Source: Ruminococcaceae bacterium D5
GTDB lineage: Bacteria; Bacillota; Clostridia; Oscillospirales; Ruminococcaceae
Assembly (NCBI GenBank): GCA_900113995.1
Contig: FORK01000004.1
Span: forward strand, 62,001 to 126,000
Reading direction: 5' to 3'
DNA length: 64,000 nucleotides
Shown: piece after piece, positions 36,230 through 46,402 of the stretch
How the letters are laid out: each line of letters starts with the position of its first letter
Position numbering within the stretch: the first letter of the stretch is position 1
The notes under the pieces: model-generated
Seen by the model: the letters and a program-made list of their open reading frames with translations, nothing else
Told to the model about the DNA's origin: nothing
Database searches by the model: none
Program-made: the position numbers and the translations under genes

Positions 36230-36847
36230 TTATTGCCCCATAATTTTCATCCACCCTGCGGTGTAAAAGGCTCTCATTTCTTTTAGATAATGCTTTGCTT
36301 CTTCAAGCGGCATTTCATGTATAATCAATTCAAAAAAAGTGTTGAACATTCCTGTAATTAAGATATGCTCCAACCGTTCATCAATGGGTGGGGCAGGTCT
36401 GCCGAGCTTTTCAAGAACTATTAAATAATCATGTGTGCCTTTTGTTTCTATTTCCACCATTTCATCAATCAGCTTTGAAAAGCGCGTTCCCTCGGAACAA
36501 CAAAGAATGAGCTTAAATTCATTCAGATGTTCATAGGCGTACAAGAGCATTTCATACATACATTCGCCGGAAGTAGAGGTAAGATTGTCGGGCTGTTCCT
36601 CTGGTTGGATTTCTGCAAATTCTTTTTGCGCCTTGCGAAAGCAATCTAACAAAAAGCTGTAATGTTCACCTACCAATGCTTCAAATAAATCCTCTTTGCT
36701 GTCGTAGTAGCCATATAATGCCCCTGTTGTTACCCCTGCTGTTTTGACGATGTTTCTCAAGGAAGCAGACTTGAAACCTTTTTCAAGAAATTCCTGCATG
36801 GCGGCTGAAAGAATTAAGTGTAATGTCGTCTGCTCTACTTCATTCAT
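36230..36847 (-). CDS. TetR-family repressor of the ABC exporter
   Basis: About 205 residues from ATG 36847 behind AGAGGAG; an upstream in-frame start lies inside the operator. The N-terminal HTH is LEKGFKSASLRNIVKTAGVT followed by TGALYGYYDSKEDLFEALV, typical TetR. The C-terminal ligand domain is helical. It precedes the ABC genes in the same direction and probably represses both itself and them until a substrate of the exporter binds. Confidence 0.88.
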   Translation of the reverse strand: MNEVEQTTLHLILSAAMQEFLEKGFKSASLRNIVKTAGVTTGALYGYYDSKEDLFEALVGEHYSFLLDCFRKAQKEFAEIQPEEQPDNLTSTSGECMYEMLLYAYEHLNEFKLILCCSEGTRFSKLIDEMVEIETKGTHDYLIVLEKLGRPAPPIDERLEHILITGMFNTFFELIIHEMPLEEAKHYLKEMRAFYTAGWMKIMGQ

Positions 36848-36862
36848 TAACTCACTCCTCTC

Positions 36863-36879
36863 ATATAACATCGTTATAT
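36863..36879 (-). promoter_or_regulatory. TetR operator candidate
   Basis: ATATAAC-ATC-GTTATAT, a perfect 7-3-7 palindrome, 15 bp upstream of the TetR start, with a further half-site (GTTATAT) at about 36886-36892. Confidence 0.7.
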
Positions 36880-37064
36880 ATCACTGTTATATGATACAGT
36901 AAAGAGGGAGCTTTGTCAATAGTTTGAAAATTTTGCATTATAGAATTGGCATTTTTCGATTTTCTCCGTATTAAGAAGTGAGAAAATTTTTTGAAAAGTC
37001 TTTCTCTGAAACTTTGGCAAAACCGCCTCCTGCGGTGTTGTAGGTAGTGAAAGGAGAACTGCGA

Positions 37065-37406
37065 ATGGAAAATAGAAAACGGAACGTGCAAATCATTGTC
37101 CGAGTGACGGAGGACGAACGGACGTTGATTGAGGAAAAAATGAGGCAGATACCGACCATGAACCTATCTGCTTACTCCCGTAAAATGCTGATTGACGGGT
37201 ACATCATTGTTTTAGATTTGCAAAAGGTCAAAGCGCATACGGCACAGCTTCAGAAAATCGGCGGCAATCTCAATCAGATTACAAAGCGTATCAACGAAAC
37301 AGGGCGTATTTATGACAACGACATGGACGAGCTAAAACGGCTCATGGACGAAGTTTGGAAATTGGAGCGTCAGCTACTCCTGCAATTCAAGGGGCTAACG
37401 AAATGA
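37065..37406 (+). CDS. mobC: Mobilisation relaxosome protein (MobC family)
   Basis: About 113 residues from ATG 37065 behind AAAGGAG. The sequence begins with a ribbon-helix-helix region (VQIIVRVTEDERTLIEEKM, then NLSAYSRKMLIDGY) and continues with QLQKIGGNLNQITKRINETG, the hallmark of MobC accessory proteins that help a relaxase open oriT. The relaxase gene that normally follows is absent: the next frames are a tiny TnpW-like protein and the recombinase. The element could be mobilised only in trans, or is a decayed relic. Confidence 0.85.
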   Translation: MENRKRNVQIIVRVTEDERTLIEEKMRQIPTMNLSAYSRKMLIDGYIIVLDLQKVKAHTAQLQKIGGNLNQITKRINETGRIYDNDMDELKRLMDEVWKLERQLLLQFKGLTK

Positions 37407-37453
37407 GGGCTTGGGATCAAGCAAAATGCAACGGCGGCAGCGGGGCATTTTAC

Positions 37454-37473
37454 GGAACAGGCTATCCTGTTCC
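37454..37473. other. Perfect short hairpin between mobC and the TnpW-like gene
   Basis: GGAACAGG-CTAT-CCTGTTCC, an 8-bp perfect stem, followed by no T-run. It sits where a relaxase gene would be expected and could be a deletion scar, a transfer-origin relic or an RNA structure. Confidence 0.4.
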
Positions 37474-37527
37474 TATGCTTGCTACGAAACTGTAAACACC
37501 AATTTCAAAGGAAAGGACGGGAAAGGA

Positions 37528-39451
<1,924 letters not shown>

Positions 39452-39508
39452 CCGAAGCTACGCCGTTTCCCGAAAAGAATCTTATGCTGTTTTATGAGTG
39501 CCGCCCTA

Positions 39509-39528
39509 ATGCGCGGGCCTTTTCTGAT
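39509..39528. repeat. Right flanking repeat of the island (possible attR)
   Basis: ATGCGCGGGCCTTTTCTGAT, 18 of 20 bases identical to 29208-29227. On the minus strand it is the left arm of a terminator for nfnB (AAAAGGCCCGCGC) whose other arm is missing here but present at the left end. Confidence 0.45.
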
Positions 39529-39537
39529 ACAGTGAGA

Positions 39538-40929
39538 TTACTTCGCCTTGTTCCGGATGTACTCGTCGATCGAAGCAGCGGCGGTCTTGCCGGCTCCCAT
39601 CGCCAGAATCACGGTGGCCGCTCCGGTCACCGCGTCGCCGCCGGCGTAAACACCCTCGCGGGTGGTGGCGGCATCCTCGGTGCAGACGAGGCAGCCCTTG
39701 CGGTTTACCTCGATGCCCGGGGTGGTGTTCTTGATCAACGGGTTGGGGCTGGTGCCGATCGACATGATGACCGCATCCACCGGGATCTCGAAGTTGGAAC
39801 CCTTCTTCTCGATCGGGCGGCGGCGTCCGGAGGCATCCGGCTCGCCAAGCTCCATCTCGACGCACTCGATGGCTTTGACATGGCCGTTTTCATCCCCATG
39901 GATGGCAACCGGATTGTTGAGCAGCTTGAAGATAATGCCCTCCTCCTGAGCGTGGTGGACCTCCTCCGCTCTCGCGGGAAGCTCCTCCATGCTGCGGCGG
40001 TAGACAATATAGACATTCTCCGCACCGAGGCGCTTGGCGCAACGGGCGGCATCCATCGCGACGTTGCCGCCGCCGACGACGGCAACCGAATTGCCGTGAT
40101 AGATGGGAGTCATATACTCCTCATCATAGGCGTGCATCAGGTTGGTGCGGGTGAGGTACTCGTTGGCCGAATAAACGCCGAGCAGGTTCTCACCCGGGAT
40201 GTTCATAAAGCTGGGCAGGCCGGCGCCGGAACCGATAAAGACGGCCTCGTAGCCCTCCTCAAAGACCTCGTCAACGGTGATGGTGCGTCCGACGATGTAA
40301 TCGGTCTTGAGGTCAACACCGAGCTTGATGAGGTTGTCAACCTCGGTCTTAACGATCGCCTTGGGCAGACGGAATTCAGGAATTCCGTAGCTGAGAACGC
40401 CGCCCGCGACATGCAGAGCCTCGAAAACGGTGACCTCGTAGCCCTTGGCGGCAAGCTCGCCGGCGCAGGTCAGGCCGGCAGGGCCGGAGCCGACCACCGC
40501 GACCTTATGGCCGTTGGAAGCGGGCTTATCCCCGGAAGAAAATCCATGCTCGCGGGCATAGTCGGCGACAAACCGCTCGATGCGGCCGATGCCCACGCTC
40601 TCGCCCTTGATGCCGCGCACACACTTGGACTCGCACTGGGTCTCCTGCGGGCAGACGCGGCCGCAGACGGCGGGCAGGCGGTTGGTCGAAAGGATGATCT
40701 GATAGGCTTCCTCAAATTTCTCCTCCGCGACCTTGGCGAGAAACTCAGGAATCCGCACGTTGACCGGGCATCCGGACACGCAGGGCTTATGCTTGCAGTT
40801 GAGGCAACGCTTGGCCTCTCCCACCGCCATCTCCTTGGTGTAGCCGATGGCGACTTCCTTGAAGTTCTTATTGCGGATCTGCGGCTCCTGCTCGGGCATG
40901 GGGGTCTTGGTTGCAATCATATTAGCCAT
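39538..40929 (-). CDS. nfnB: NADPH-binding subunit of NfnAB-type transhydrogenase (glutamate synthase small-subunit family)
   Basis: About 463 residues from ATG 40929 behind GGGAGG. Two [4Fe-4S] motifs are in the N-terminal domain (CLNCKHKPCVSGCPV and CGRVCPQETQCESKC). The FAD site VVGSGPAGLTCAGELA, the NADPH site VVGGGNVAMDAARCA and a C-terminal YAGGDAVTGAATVI complete it. The length and the NfnA gene beside it point to the electron-bifurcating ferredoxin:NADP transhydrogenase rather than glutamate synthase, since no large GltB-type gene is present. It overlaps nfnA by 8 bp. Its terminator is interrupted by the island. Confidence 0.88.
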   Translation of the reverse strand: MANMIATKTPMPEQEPQIRNKNFKEVAIGYTKEMAVGEAKRCLNCKHKPCVSGCPVNVRIPEFLAKVAEEKFEEAYQIILSTNRLPAVCGRVCPQETQCESKCVRGIKGESVGIGRIERFVADYAREHGFSSGDKPASNGHKVAVVGSGPAGLTCAGELAAKGYEVTVFEALHVAGGVLSYGIPEFRLPKAIVKTEVDNLIKLGVDLKTDYIVGRTITVDEVFEEGYEAVFIGSGAGLPSFMNIPGENLLGVYSANEYLTRTNLMHAYDEEYMTPIYHGNSVAVVGGGNVAMDAARCAKRLGAENVYIVYRRSMEELPARAEEVHHAQEEGIIFKLLNNPVAIHGDENGHVKAIECVEMELGEPDASGRRRPIEKKGSNFEIPVDAVIMSIGTSPNPLIKNTTPGIEVNRKGCLVCTEDAATTREGVYAGGDAVTGAATVILAMGAGKTAAASIDEYIRNKAK

Positions 40930-41770
40930 TGTGCTTTCCTCCCAATCCGATGCGGCAGACATGCTCATCCTTGGCTTTTTCTACCTCTTTGTAGAAGCTG
41001 TTGCGCTTCATCAGGCCATCATAATCGACAAGGTGGCCGTCAAAGTCGGGGCCGTCGACGCAGGCGAACTTGGTTTCGCCGCCGACCGTGACACGGCAGC
41101 CGCCGCACATGCCGGTTCCGTCAATCATGACGGGGTTGAGGCTGACGATGGTCTTGATGCCGTACTTTTTGGTGACGGCCGAGACAAACTTCATCATCGG
41201 AATCGGGCCGATGGCGATTACGAGGTCATAGCCCTTGCCCTCGTTGATCAGCTTTTCAAGCTGGGTGGTGACGAAGCCGGGGATTCCGTAGGTGCCGTCG
41301 TCGGTGGTGATATAGAGGTTGTCACAGGCGGCAGTGAACTCATCCTCGAGGATGACGATATCCTTCGACTTGAAGCCGGCAACCACGTCGACCGGAATTC
41401 CCATCTTGTGGAGGGTCTTGGCCTGCGGGTAGGCGATCGCACATCCGACGCCGCCGCCGACCACGCAAACCTTCCTGGCGCCCTCGTAATGGGTGGGCTG
41501 TCCGAGAGGTCCGACAAAATCGGCAAGGAAATCGCCCGCCTTCATCATCGAGAGCAGACGGGTGGTCGCGCCGGCAACCTGGAACATAATGGTGACCTCG
41601 CCGGTGGCGGGATCGGTATCCGCAACGGTCAGAGGGATTCTCTCGCCCTTGTCGTCCACACGCAGGATGATGAACTGGCCCGCCTTGGCGCGCTTCGCAA
41701 CATCGGGCGCCTCGACCTTCATCAGCGTGACGGTGCTGTTGAGGGCTCTGGTTTCGGTAATACGGTTCAC
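40922..41770 (-). CDS. nfnA: FAD/[2Fe-2S] subunit of NfnAB-type transhydrogenase (ferredoxin-NADP reductase-like)
   Basis: 282 residues from GTG 41770 behind GGAG. A flavin domain with RIPLTVADTDP, an NAD site VVGGGVGCAIAYPQAK, and the C-terminal [2Fe-2S] motif GMCGGCRV plus a further Cys (FACVDGPDFDGH) match NfnA/SudB. With NfnB it couples NADH and ferredoxin to NADP+ by flavin-based bifurcation, linking Kor-generated reduced ferredoxin to NADPH supply. It is transcribed first, from a strong sigma-A promoter. Confidence 0.9.
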   Translation of the reverse strand: MNRITETRALNSTVTLMKVEAPDVAKRAKAGQFIILRVDDKGERIPLTVADTDPATGEVTIMFQVAGATTRLLSMMKAGDFLADFVGPLGQPTHYEGARKVCVVGGGVGCAIAYPQAKTLHKMGIPVDVVAGFKSKDIVILEDEFTAACDNLYITTDDGTYGIPGFVTTQLEKLINEGKGYDLVIAIGPIPMMKFVSAVTKKYGIKTIVSLNPVMIDGTGMCGGCRVTVGGETKFACVDGPDFDGHLVDYDGLMKRNSFYKEVEKAKDEHVCRIGLGGKHNG

Positions 41771-41824
41771 ACTCTCACTCCATTCGATTCGATTGCTATT
41801 AGCGATGGTGGGCTAACAGTTTTT

Positions 41825-41853
41825 ATTATATCGCAATTGATTTCCATATGCAA
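41825..41853 (-). promoter_or_regulatory. Sigma-A promoter of nfnA-nfnB
   Basis: On the minus strand TTGCAT (41848-41853), a 17-bp spacer and a perfect TATAAT (41825-41830), about 55 bp upstream of the start. Confidence 0.8.
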
Positions 41854-41970
41854 CAGTCCTGAAAACAGTTTTTCTGACAGATTTTTCAGTTTTAATGCAG
41901 ATGGTTTATCAATAACGCACAAGATTTTGCAGCGATGAAAGTTGCGTCTTCCACAGGTGGAAAAAGGAAC

Positions 41971-41997
41971 GGGAGCGTCCGCACAGCGGACGCTCCC
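41971..41997 (-). terminator. Terminator of the zinc-ribbon gene
   Basis: GGGAGCGTCCGC-ACA-GCGGACGCTCCC, a perfect 12-bp stem, with the A-run AAAAAGG on the left giving a T-run on the minus strand. Confidence 0.85.
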
Positions 41998-42015
41998 GGA
42001 TCGTGTGAAGACTTC

Positions 42016-42300
42016 TTATCTTCTGTGGCTGAAGCAGTCGCTGCAGTAAACAGGACGGTCGCTTCTGGGCTGGAAGGGAACCTTGCAGGGCGCCCCGCAC
42101 TCGGCGCAGACGGCGTCGAACATCTCACGAGGGGCTCTGCCATCGCCACGGCCGCTCGCAGCCTTACGAGCGTCACGGCAAGCCTTGCAGCGCTGCGGCT
42201 CATTGGTGAAACCTTTTTCGGCATAAAAGGCCTGCTCATTGGCAGTGAAAACGAACTCCTGGCCGCAGTCTTTGCAAGTGATGATTTTGTCGTTGTACAT
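42016..42300 (-). CDS. Small double zinc-ribbon protein
   Basis: 94 residues with four CxxC pairs: CKDCGQEF and CKACRDAR in the first half, CAECGAPC and CSDCFSHRR in the second. This matches the 'probable zinc-ribbon domain' (zf-trcl-like) proteins common in Clostridia, usually thought to bind nucleic acid; the function is not established. The middle is basic (ARKAASGRGDGRAPR). The start is ATG 42300 behind AGAGGT. Its leader contains a small hairpin (about 42329-42351, GTCCCAT/ATGGGAC). It is monocistronic. Confidence 0.75.
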   Translation of the reverse strand: MYNDKIITCKDCGQEFVFTANEQAFYAEKGFTNEPQRCKACRDARKAASGRGDGRAPREMFDAVCAECGAPCKVPFQPRSDRPVYCSDCFSHRR

Positions 42301-42498
42301 TTGATTACCTCTATTTCTTTAGATCGCTGTCCCATCACTTTTCTATGGGACATCTGGGTGATCAATGCTTCACCGTATGTGAAACATTTGGATTAACTAT
42401 ACACGGATTTTTCGATTTTGTCAACAGAAATAATCATGATCTGTAACTTTCCAGTAATTTTAGATCATTCCTACAAATTATTCTCCCTAAATTTGGTC

Positions 42499-43764
42499 TT
42501 ATTCATATCGCAGCGCCTCAATTGGGTCAAGTTTTGCCGCCTTATTGGCAGGATAAAATCCGAAAAAGACGCCGATCGCCATCGAAAAGCTCACTGCGAT
42601 CAAAACGATGCCCAGTCCGGGCCACCCGGGCGCGCCGATTGCCACCGATCCGACCCGGCCAAGGGCTGTGCCCAATGCAACCCCAATGCTGCCGCCAATC
42701 AGGCAGATAATCATCGACTCCACGATGAACTGCGCCCGGATGGCGCTGTTTCTCGCCCCCAGCGCCTTGCGGGTGCCGATCTCGCGGGTCCGTTCGGTCA
42801 CCGAAACCAGCATGATGTTCATGACCCCGATTCCGCCCACCAGCAGGGAAATGGCCGCGATGACGCTGATCGCAAGGCTCATGGTGCTCATCATTCCAGT
42901 CATGCTGCCGACCATGCTGTCCATATTTTCCGCCCACACCATGACATAGTCATTGTCGCGGTAAAAACGCCTGTTGAAGTAGTCCTCGCTTGCCTGTGCG
43001 AAGGCCTTGGTATCGACGCCGTCATTTGCCCGCACCTGAAAGCCGTAATGTCCGCCGCCCACATCGTCGTTAATCTGCTCGGCGGCGCCGATCGGAATAA
43101 AGATGTTGGTGGTGGTATCCCCGGTCATGTTGGCGGCAAAGCCGGTCACCTCGTAGCGGTAAACCCCCGAAACCGTAAAGGTATAGTCCCCCTGGTTGAG
43201 CTGTATTTTGATCTCACGCCCCAGCGCCTGCTGCGGCGTGATGCCGGGAAAGAGCTTCTCGACAAAACGGTCCGAGATGATCGCCACGAACTTCTCCCCG
43301 CCGACCTCGCGGCTGTTGAGGTCGTGTCCTGCGATCACCGGGATGTTCTGGATGCCCAGCGCGTTGGCGCTGACTCCCACCACATAGCCCGAGGCCTCGT
43401 TGCGGCCGTTGATCGCCTGTCCAGTGCCGACGCTCTTGGTAACGGCCAGCGTTTTGATCTTGTCGGCAAACGCCTCCTGATAGACCTCGATCATTTCGCC
43501 GGTGATCATGTCCGAATCCTCCCACTCGCGGGACCAGTTGGTATTGCCGTTTTCATCCGGCTTGTCGGTGATGCGGATTTGAATGGAGTTGGCGCCGAGA
43601 TCGGCCAGCAGGCTCGAGACGGAACGGGTCATCGCATTGCCTACCGTGACGATGGCGATAACCGATGCGATGCCGATGATGATGCCGAGCATCGTGAGCA
43701 TGGCACGCATCTTATTGGCACGCAGTCCGTTGACCGCAAGACGGATATTTTCCAAAAGGCTCAC
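42499..43764 (-). CDS. MacB-like ABC permease
   Basis: 421 residues from GTG 43764, overlapping the ATPase stop (GTGA). It has one N-terminal membrane helix (RAMLTMLGIIIGIASVIAIV), a large extracytoplasmic MacB_PCD domain (about 45-280) and three C-terminal helices (FtsX domain). The latter includes SLLVGGIGVMNIMLVSVTERTREIGTRKA in the usual order and ends PIEALRYE. It is the typical third gene of an adaptor-ATPase-permease efflux or lipoprotein-release set (MacAB/YknXYZ type). The substrate is unknown. Confidence 0.9.
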   Translation of the reverse strand: MSLLENIRLAVNGLRANKMRAMLTMLGIIIGIASVIAIVTVGNAMTRSVSSLLADLGANSIQIRITDKPDENGNTNWSREWEDSDMITGEMIEVYQEAFADKIKTLAVTKSVGTGQAINGRNEASGYVVGVSANALGIQNIPVIAGHDLNSREVGGEKFVAIISDRFVEKLFPGITPQQALGREIKIQLNQGDYTFTVSGVYRYEVTGFAANMTGDTTTNIFIPIGAAEQINDDVGGGHYGFQVRANDGVDTKAFAQASEDYFNRRFYRDNDYVMVWAENMDSMVGSMTGMMSTMSLAISVIAAISLLVGGIGVMNIMLVSVTERTREIGTRKALGARNSAIRAQFIVESMIICLIGGSIGVALGTALGRVGSVAIGAPGWPGLGIVLIAVSFSMAIGVFFGFYPANKAAKLDPIEALRYE

Positions 43765-44501
43765 TTTGCTCCGCCTCCCTTCTCCTCCCGGATGATCCGG
43801 CCGTCGGCGATGGTCACGATCCGCTCGGTTTCCGCCGCCAGCTCCGGGTTGTGGGTAATCAGCACGATCGTCTTGCCCTGCTCTTCGTGCAGCCGGTGGA
43901 AGAGGTCCATCACCAGCCGCCCGGTCTGGGAATCGAGCGCCCCGGTCGGCTCGTCGGCCAGCAGGATGGCCGGATCATTTGCCATCGCCCGGGCGATGGC
44001 AACCCGCTGCTTCTGCCCGCCTGAAAGCTCGCTGGGCAGGTGACGCCGGCGGTCGGTCATCCCCACCTGCTCAAGCAGCTCGGCGGCGCGCGCGGCACGC
44101 CGCGCGCGGGGCACCCCCGCATAGAGCATCGGCAGCTCAACATTGGATTGGGCGGTGGTGCGGGCGATCAGGTTGAAGGTCTGGAAGACGAAGCCGATTT
44201 TGAGATTGCGGATTTCCGAGAGCATATCGTCGGGAACCTGAGCCATCGGCACCGAGTCGAGGAGATAGCTGCCCTCAGTGGGCCGGTCAAGCGCCCCGAT
44301 GATATTCATGAGGGTCGACTTTCCCGAACCGGACGCGCCGACGATTGAAATAAATTCCCCGCGGCGCACCACAAGGTCGATGCCCCGCAGGATTTCCAGC
44401 TCGTTGGGCTGGCCGATGTAAAACCGCTTGACGATCCCCTTCATCTCGATAATGGGGGCGGCGGAGTACGCGGATGCTTCACGCTGTTCCATCCCGATCA
44501 C
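43761..44501 (-). CDS. MacB/LolD-type ABC ATPase
   Basis: 246 residues (or 243 from ATG 44492). Walker A is GASGSGKST, the signature [14 protein letters not shown], Walker B ILLADEPTGALD, and the switch region ITHNPELAAETER. It powers the neighbouring permease. The first possible start, GTG 44501, overlaps the adaptor stop (GTGA), while ATG 44492 has a similarly placed GGGGTG; the choice is open. It lies in the middle of the three-gene operon. Confidence 0.92.
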   Translation of the reverse strand: MIGMEQREASAYSAAPIIEMKGIVKRFYIGQPNELEILRGIDLVVRRGEFISIVGASGSGKSTLMNIIGALDRPTEGSYLLDSVPMAQVPDDMLSEIRNLKIGFVFQTFNLIARTTAQSNVELPMLYAGVPRARRAARAAELLEQVGMTDRRRHLPSELSGGQKQRVAIARAMANDPAILLADEPTGALDSQTGRLVMDLFHRLHEEQGKTIVLITHNPELAAETERIVTIADGRIIREEKGGGAK

Positions 44502-46135
44502 CCCGCCGTCACCGGCGCGGCCGAAACCGGCAGCCCGTCGGAAAGGCCGGTGGGATCTGTGATCACCCGGTCTCCTTCCCGCAGCTCCTCCGAGGAAATT
44601 TCCAGCGAGAAGTCGGTTTCCATCCCTGTGGCGACCTGCACCGCGCGGGCGACGGTTTGCAGCGCGTCTCCGCTGTCAGCCGTCCCCTGCTCCTCGCGCA
44701 GGACATAAACGATGCTGTTGCCGCCGGGATCGGTGGTCACCGCCTCATAAGGCACCGAAAGGACCCCCTCCTTGCGCTCGATTATGACATTGAGCCTCAC
44801 TTTCATGCCGACCCGCAGTCCTTCTCCCGGCTCAAGGAGGGAGATTTCCGTCTCATAGGAGGCGCTTCCCTCCGTTTTGGTTTCCCCATTTTCGTCCTTC
44901 ACCGCGGCGGGAGCAATACGGGACACCTCGCCCGCAAAGGTCCGGTCGCCGAGTGCGTCCGACTTGATGCTGCTCTTCATTCCTTCGCGCAGTGCGGCAA
45001 CGTCGTATTCCTTCACCTCGGTTTTTACCACCAGCCGGTCGGTGTCCTCAATGACGAAGAGCAGGCCGCTTCCCGGCATCCCCTCTTTGGCGTAAACCGC
45101 CGTTACCACCCCTGCGGCGGGAGCCTTGACCGTGCATTCCGAAAAGTTCTTCTGCAGCTTCTCCAGCTCGAGGCGCTGAACGGTCAGATCCTGATCGAGC
45201 TCTCCCAGCTCAAGCTTCTTTTTGAGCGCCTCAAGGGCGCGTTCGGCATCCCGGTCGGCCAGCTTCTTGTCTTCAAGCGCCTCCAGATAGCTGAGGCGGG
45301 CGTCCCGGTAGGCGATGGTGATCGGGTCGTAGACCTCATCCTTATCGTCGTAGGCTTTCTCCCACTTGTCCCTCGCCTCGTTGTAGGCGGCCTCCTTTTC
45401 TTCAAAAGCTTTCTTGGTTTCAGCAATCTTCTCCTCATCGCCCTCCCGTTTCGCGGCGTCATAGGCATCCTCCGCCTTATCCATTGCGATCTTGGTGCGG
45501 GTCATCTGCCGGTCGAGGTAATCGTATTCCTCATCCGCGTGGTCAAGCTCGTCACGATGATCCTCAAAGTCGCTGCGCGCCTCGGTATACTTCTTCTGCG
45601 CGCGGGTAAGCGCCTGCTCCGCCCGCACCAGATCGGTATAGCTGCCGTCGGCCAAGTCCCGAAGCATATTGTCGTAGTCCTCCTGGGTCATCGAAAGGTT
45701 AAGCTCCGATTCCCGGGCGGCCTTGGCGAGCGTCTTCTGCTGAGCCGCAATGTCCCGCACCAGATCGGCAGTGTCAAGCTCCGCGAGAAGATCCCCCTTC
45801 TCGACCCGGTCTCCCACCCGGACTGCCACCGTGTTGACCAGCGCCGTCTGGGTAGAGTAGACCCGCACCGCCTCCTCGCTTTCGAGCCTGCCGGTCAGAG
45901 AAACCTGGCGCACCAGCTCGCCGCGCGAAAGCTCGGTGACCGAAACCGGTATCGCGGTATCCTTCGGTCGGGAGAAATACCAGAGTGCTCCTCCCGCAGC
46001 GGCCAGCGCCGCCAGCATCAGGATCACCTTTTTCTTTTTGCCCCGCTTTTTGGTAAAGCGTGCAATCTCCTTTTTCTTCGCTTCCTCTGTTGCATCCGGC
46101 GGGACAATCACGGCAGTGGCTTTCTGTTCCTCCAT
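44498..46135 (-). CDS. Efflux adaptor (HlyD/MacA/YknX family) with a long coiled coil
   Basis: About 545 residues from ATG 46135 behind AAAGGATT. A basic cytoplasmic tail, one membrane helix (about 37-54), the lipoyl-like half VGDRVEKGDLLAELDTADL and a long charged coiled coil (about 115-320, with many D/E/K and AEDAYDAAKREGDEEK-type heptads) are visible. The second lipoyl half (VKAPAAGVVTAVYAKEG) and beta domains follow. It links the ABC permease to the cell wall side. The coiled coil is longer than in many MacA proteins. It is the first gene of the operon. Confidence 0.88.
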   Translation of the reverse strand: MEEQKATAVIVPPDATEEAKKKEIARFTKKRGKKKKVILMLAALAAAGGALWYFSRPKDTAIPVSVTELSRGELVRQVSLTGRLESEEAVRVYSTQTALVNTVAVRVGDRVEKGDLLAELDTADLVRDIAAQQKTLAKAARESELNLSMTQEDYDNMLRDLADGSYTDLVRAEQALTRAQKKYTEARSDFEDHRDELDHADEEYDYLDRQMTRTKIAMDKAEDAYDAAKREGDEEKIAETKKAFEEKEAAYNEARDKWEKAYDDKDEVYDPITIAYRDARLSYLEALEDKKLADRDAERALEALKKKLELGELDQDLTVQRLELEKLQKNFSECTVKAPAAGVVTAVYAKEGMPGSGLLFVIEDTDRLVVKTEVKEYDVAALREGMKSSIKSDALGDRTFAGEVSRIAPAAVKDENGETKTEGSASYETEISLLEPGEGLRVGMKVRLNVIIERKEGVLSVPYEAVTTDPGGNSIVYVLREEQGTADSGDALQTVARAVQVATGMETDFSLEISSEELREGDRVITDPTGLSDGLPVSAAPVTAG

Positions 46136-46218
46136 ATGGAATCCTTTCCGGCCGGGCAAGCTGTCCGCACATCCGACCTTAATGTACTAATTATTATAAT
46201 ACAGATAGAATAGCACGG

Positions 46219-46230
46219 TTGGCGCGCCAA
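46219..46230. promoter_or_regulatory. Palindrome in the promoter region of the efflux operon
   Basis: A perfect 12-bp palindrome TTGGCGCGCCAA lies about 30 bp upstream of TATAAT-like sequences on the minus strand (46193-46199). It could be an operator; it could also be chance in GC-rich DNA. Confidence 0.35.
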
Positions 46231-46353
46231 TGCAAGAGATGAAAAGAAAAAGATGTCAGAGAGGTGAAAGTTTTACAGCGCGGCTTCCGTCTGTTAATTC
46301 AAACGAGCCAGAGTCCACAAAATCTTCAGGAGGATAAATTTTGATAGGGGATA

Positions 46354-46387
46354 AAAAAACGGCACGCCGGTCAAGGCGTCCCGTTTT
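46354..46387 (-). terminator. Terminator of the nnrD-rluA operon
   Basis: AAAAAACGGCACGCC pairs with GGCGTCCCGTTTTT around a GGTCAA loop, with a T-run on the minus strand. Confidence 0.75.
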
Positions 46388-46402
46388 TGCAAAACCTCGC
46401 TG

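Noticed and set aside
37411-37527. A longer N terminus for the TnpW-like protein starting at 37411
   Set aside because: It would run through the hairpin and low-quality sequence; ATG 37528 has a proper GAAAGGA site.
39538-41770. Reading the nfnAB pair as glutamate synthase
   Set aside because: The large glutamate synthase subunit is absent and the pairing with a ferredoxin-NADP reductase-like subunit fits NfnAB better.
39484-41938. Long open frames on the plus strand (over 350 and 500 codons) opposite nfnA and nfnB
   Set aside because: They are antisense to well-conserved genes, have repetitive Ala/Gly/Leu/Asp composition and no ribosome site; typical GC-rich shadow frames.
44474-46213. A 579-codon plus-strand frame opposite the efflux adaptor gene
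   Set aside because: Shadow of the coiled-coil coding sequence on the other strand; no recognisable domain and no ribosome site.
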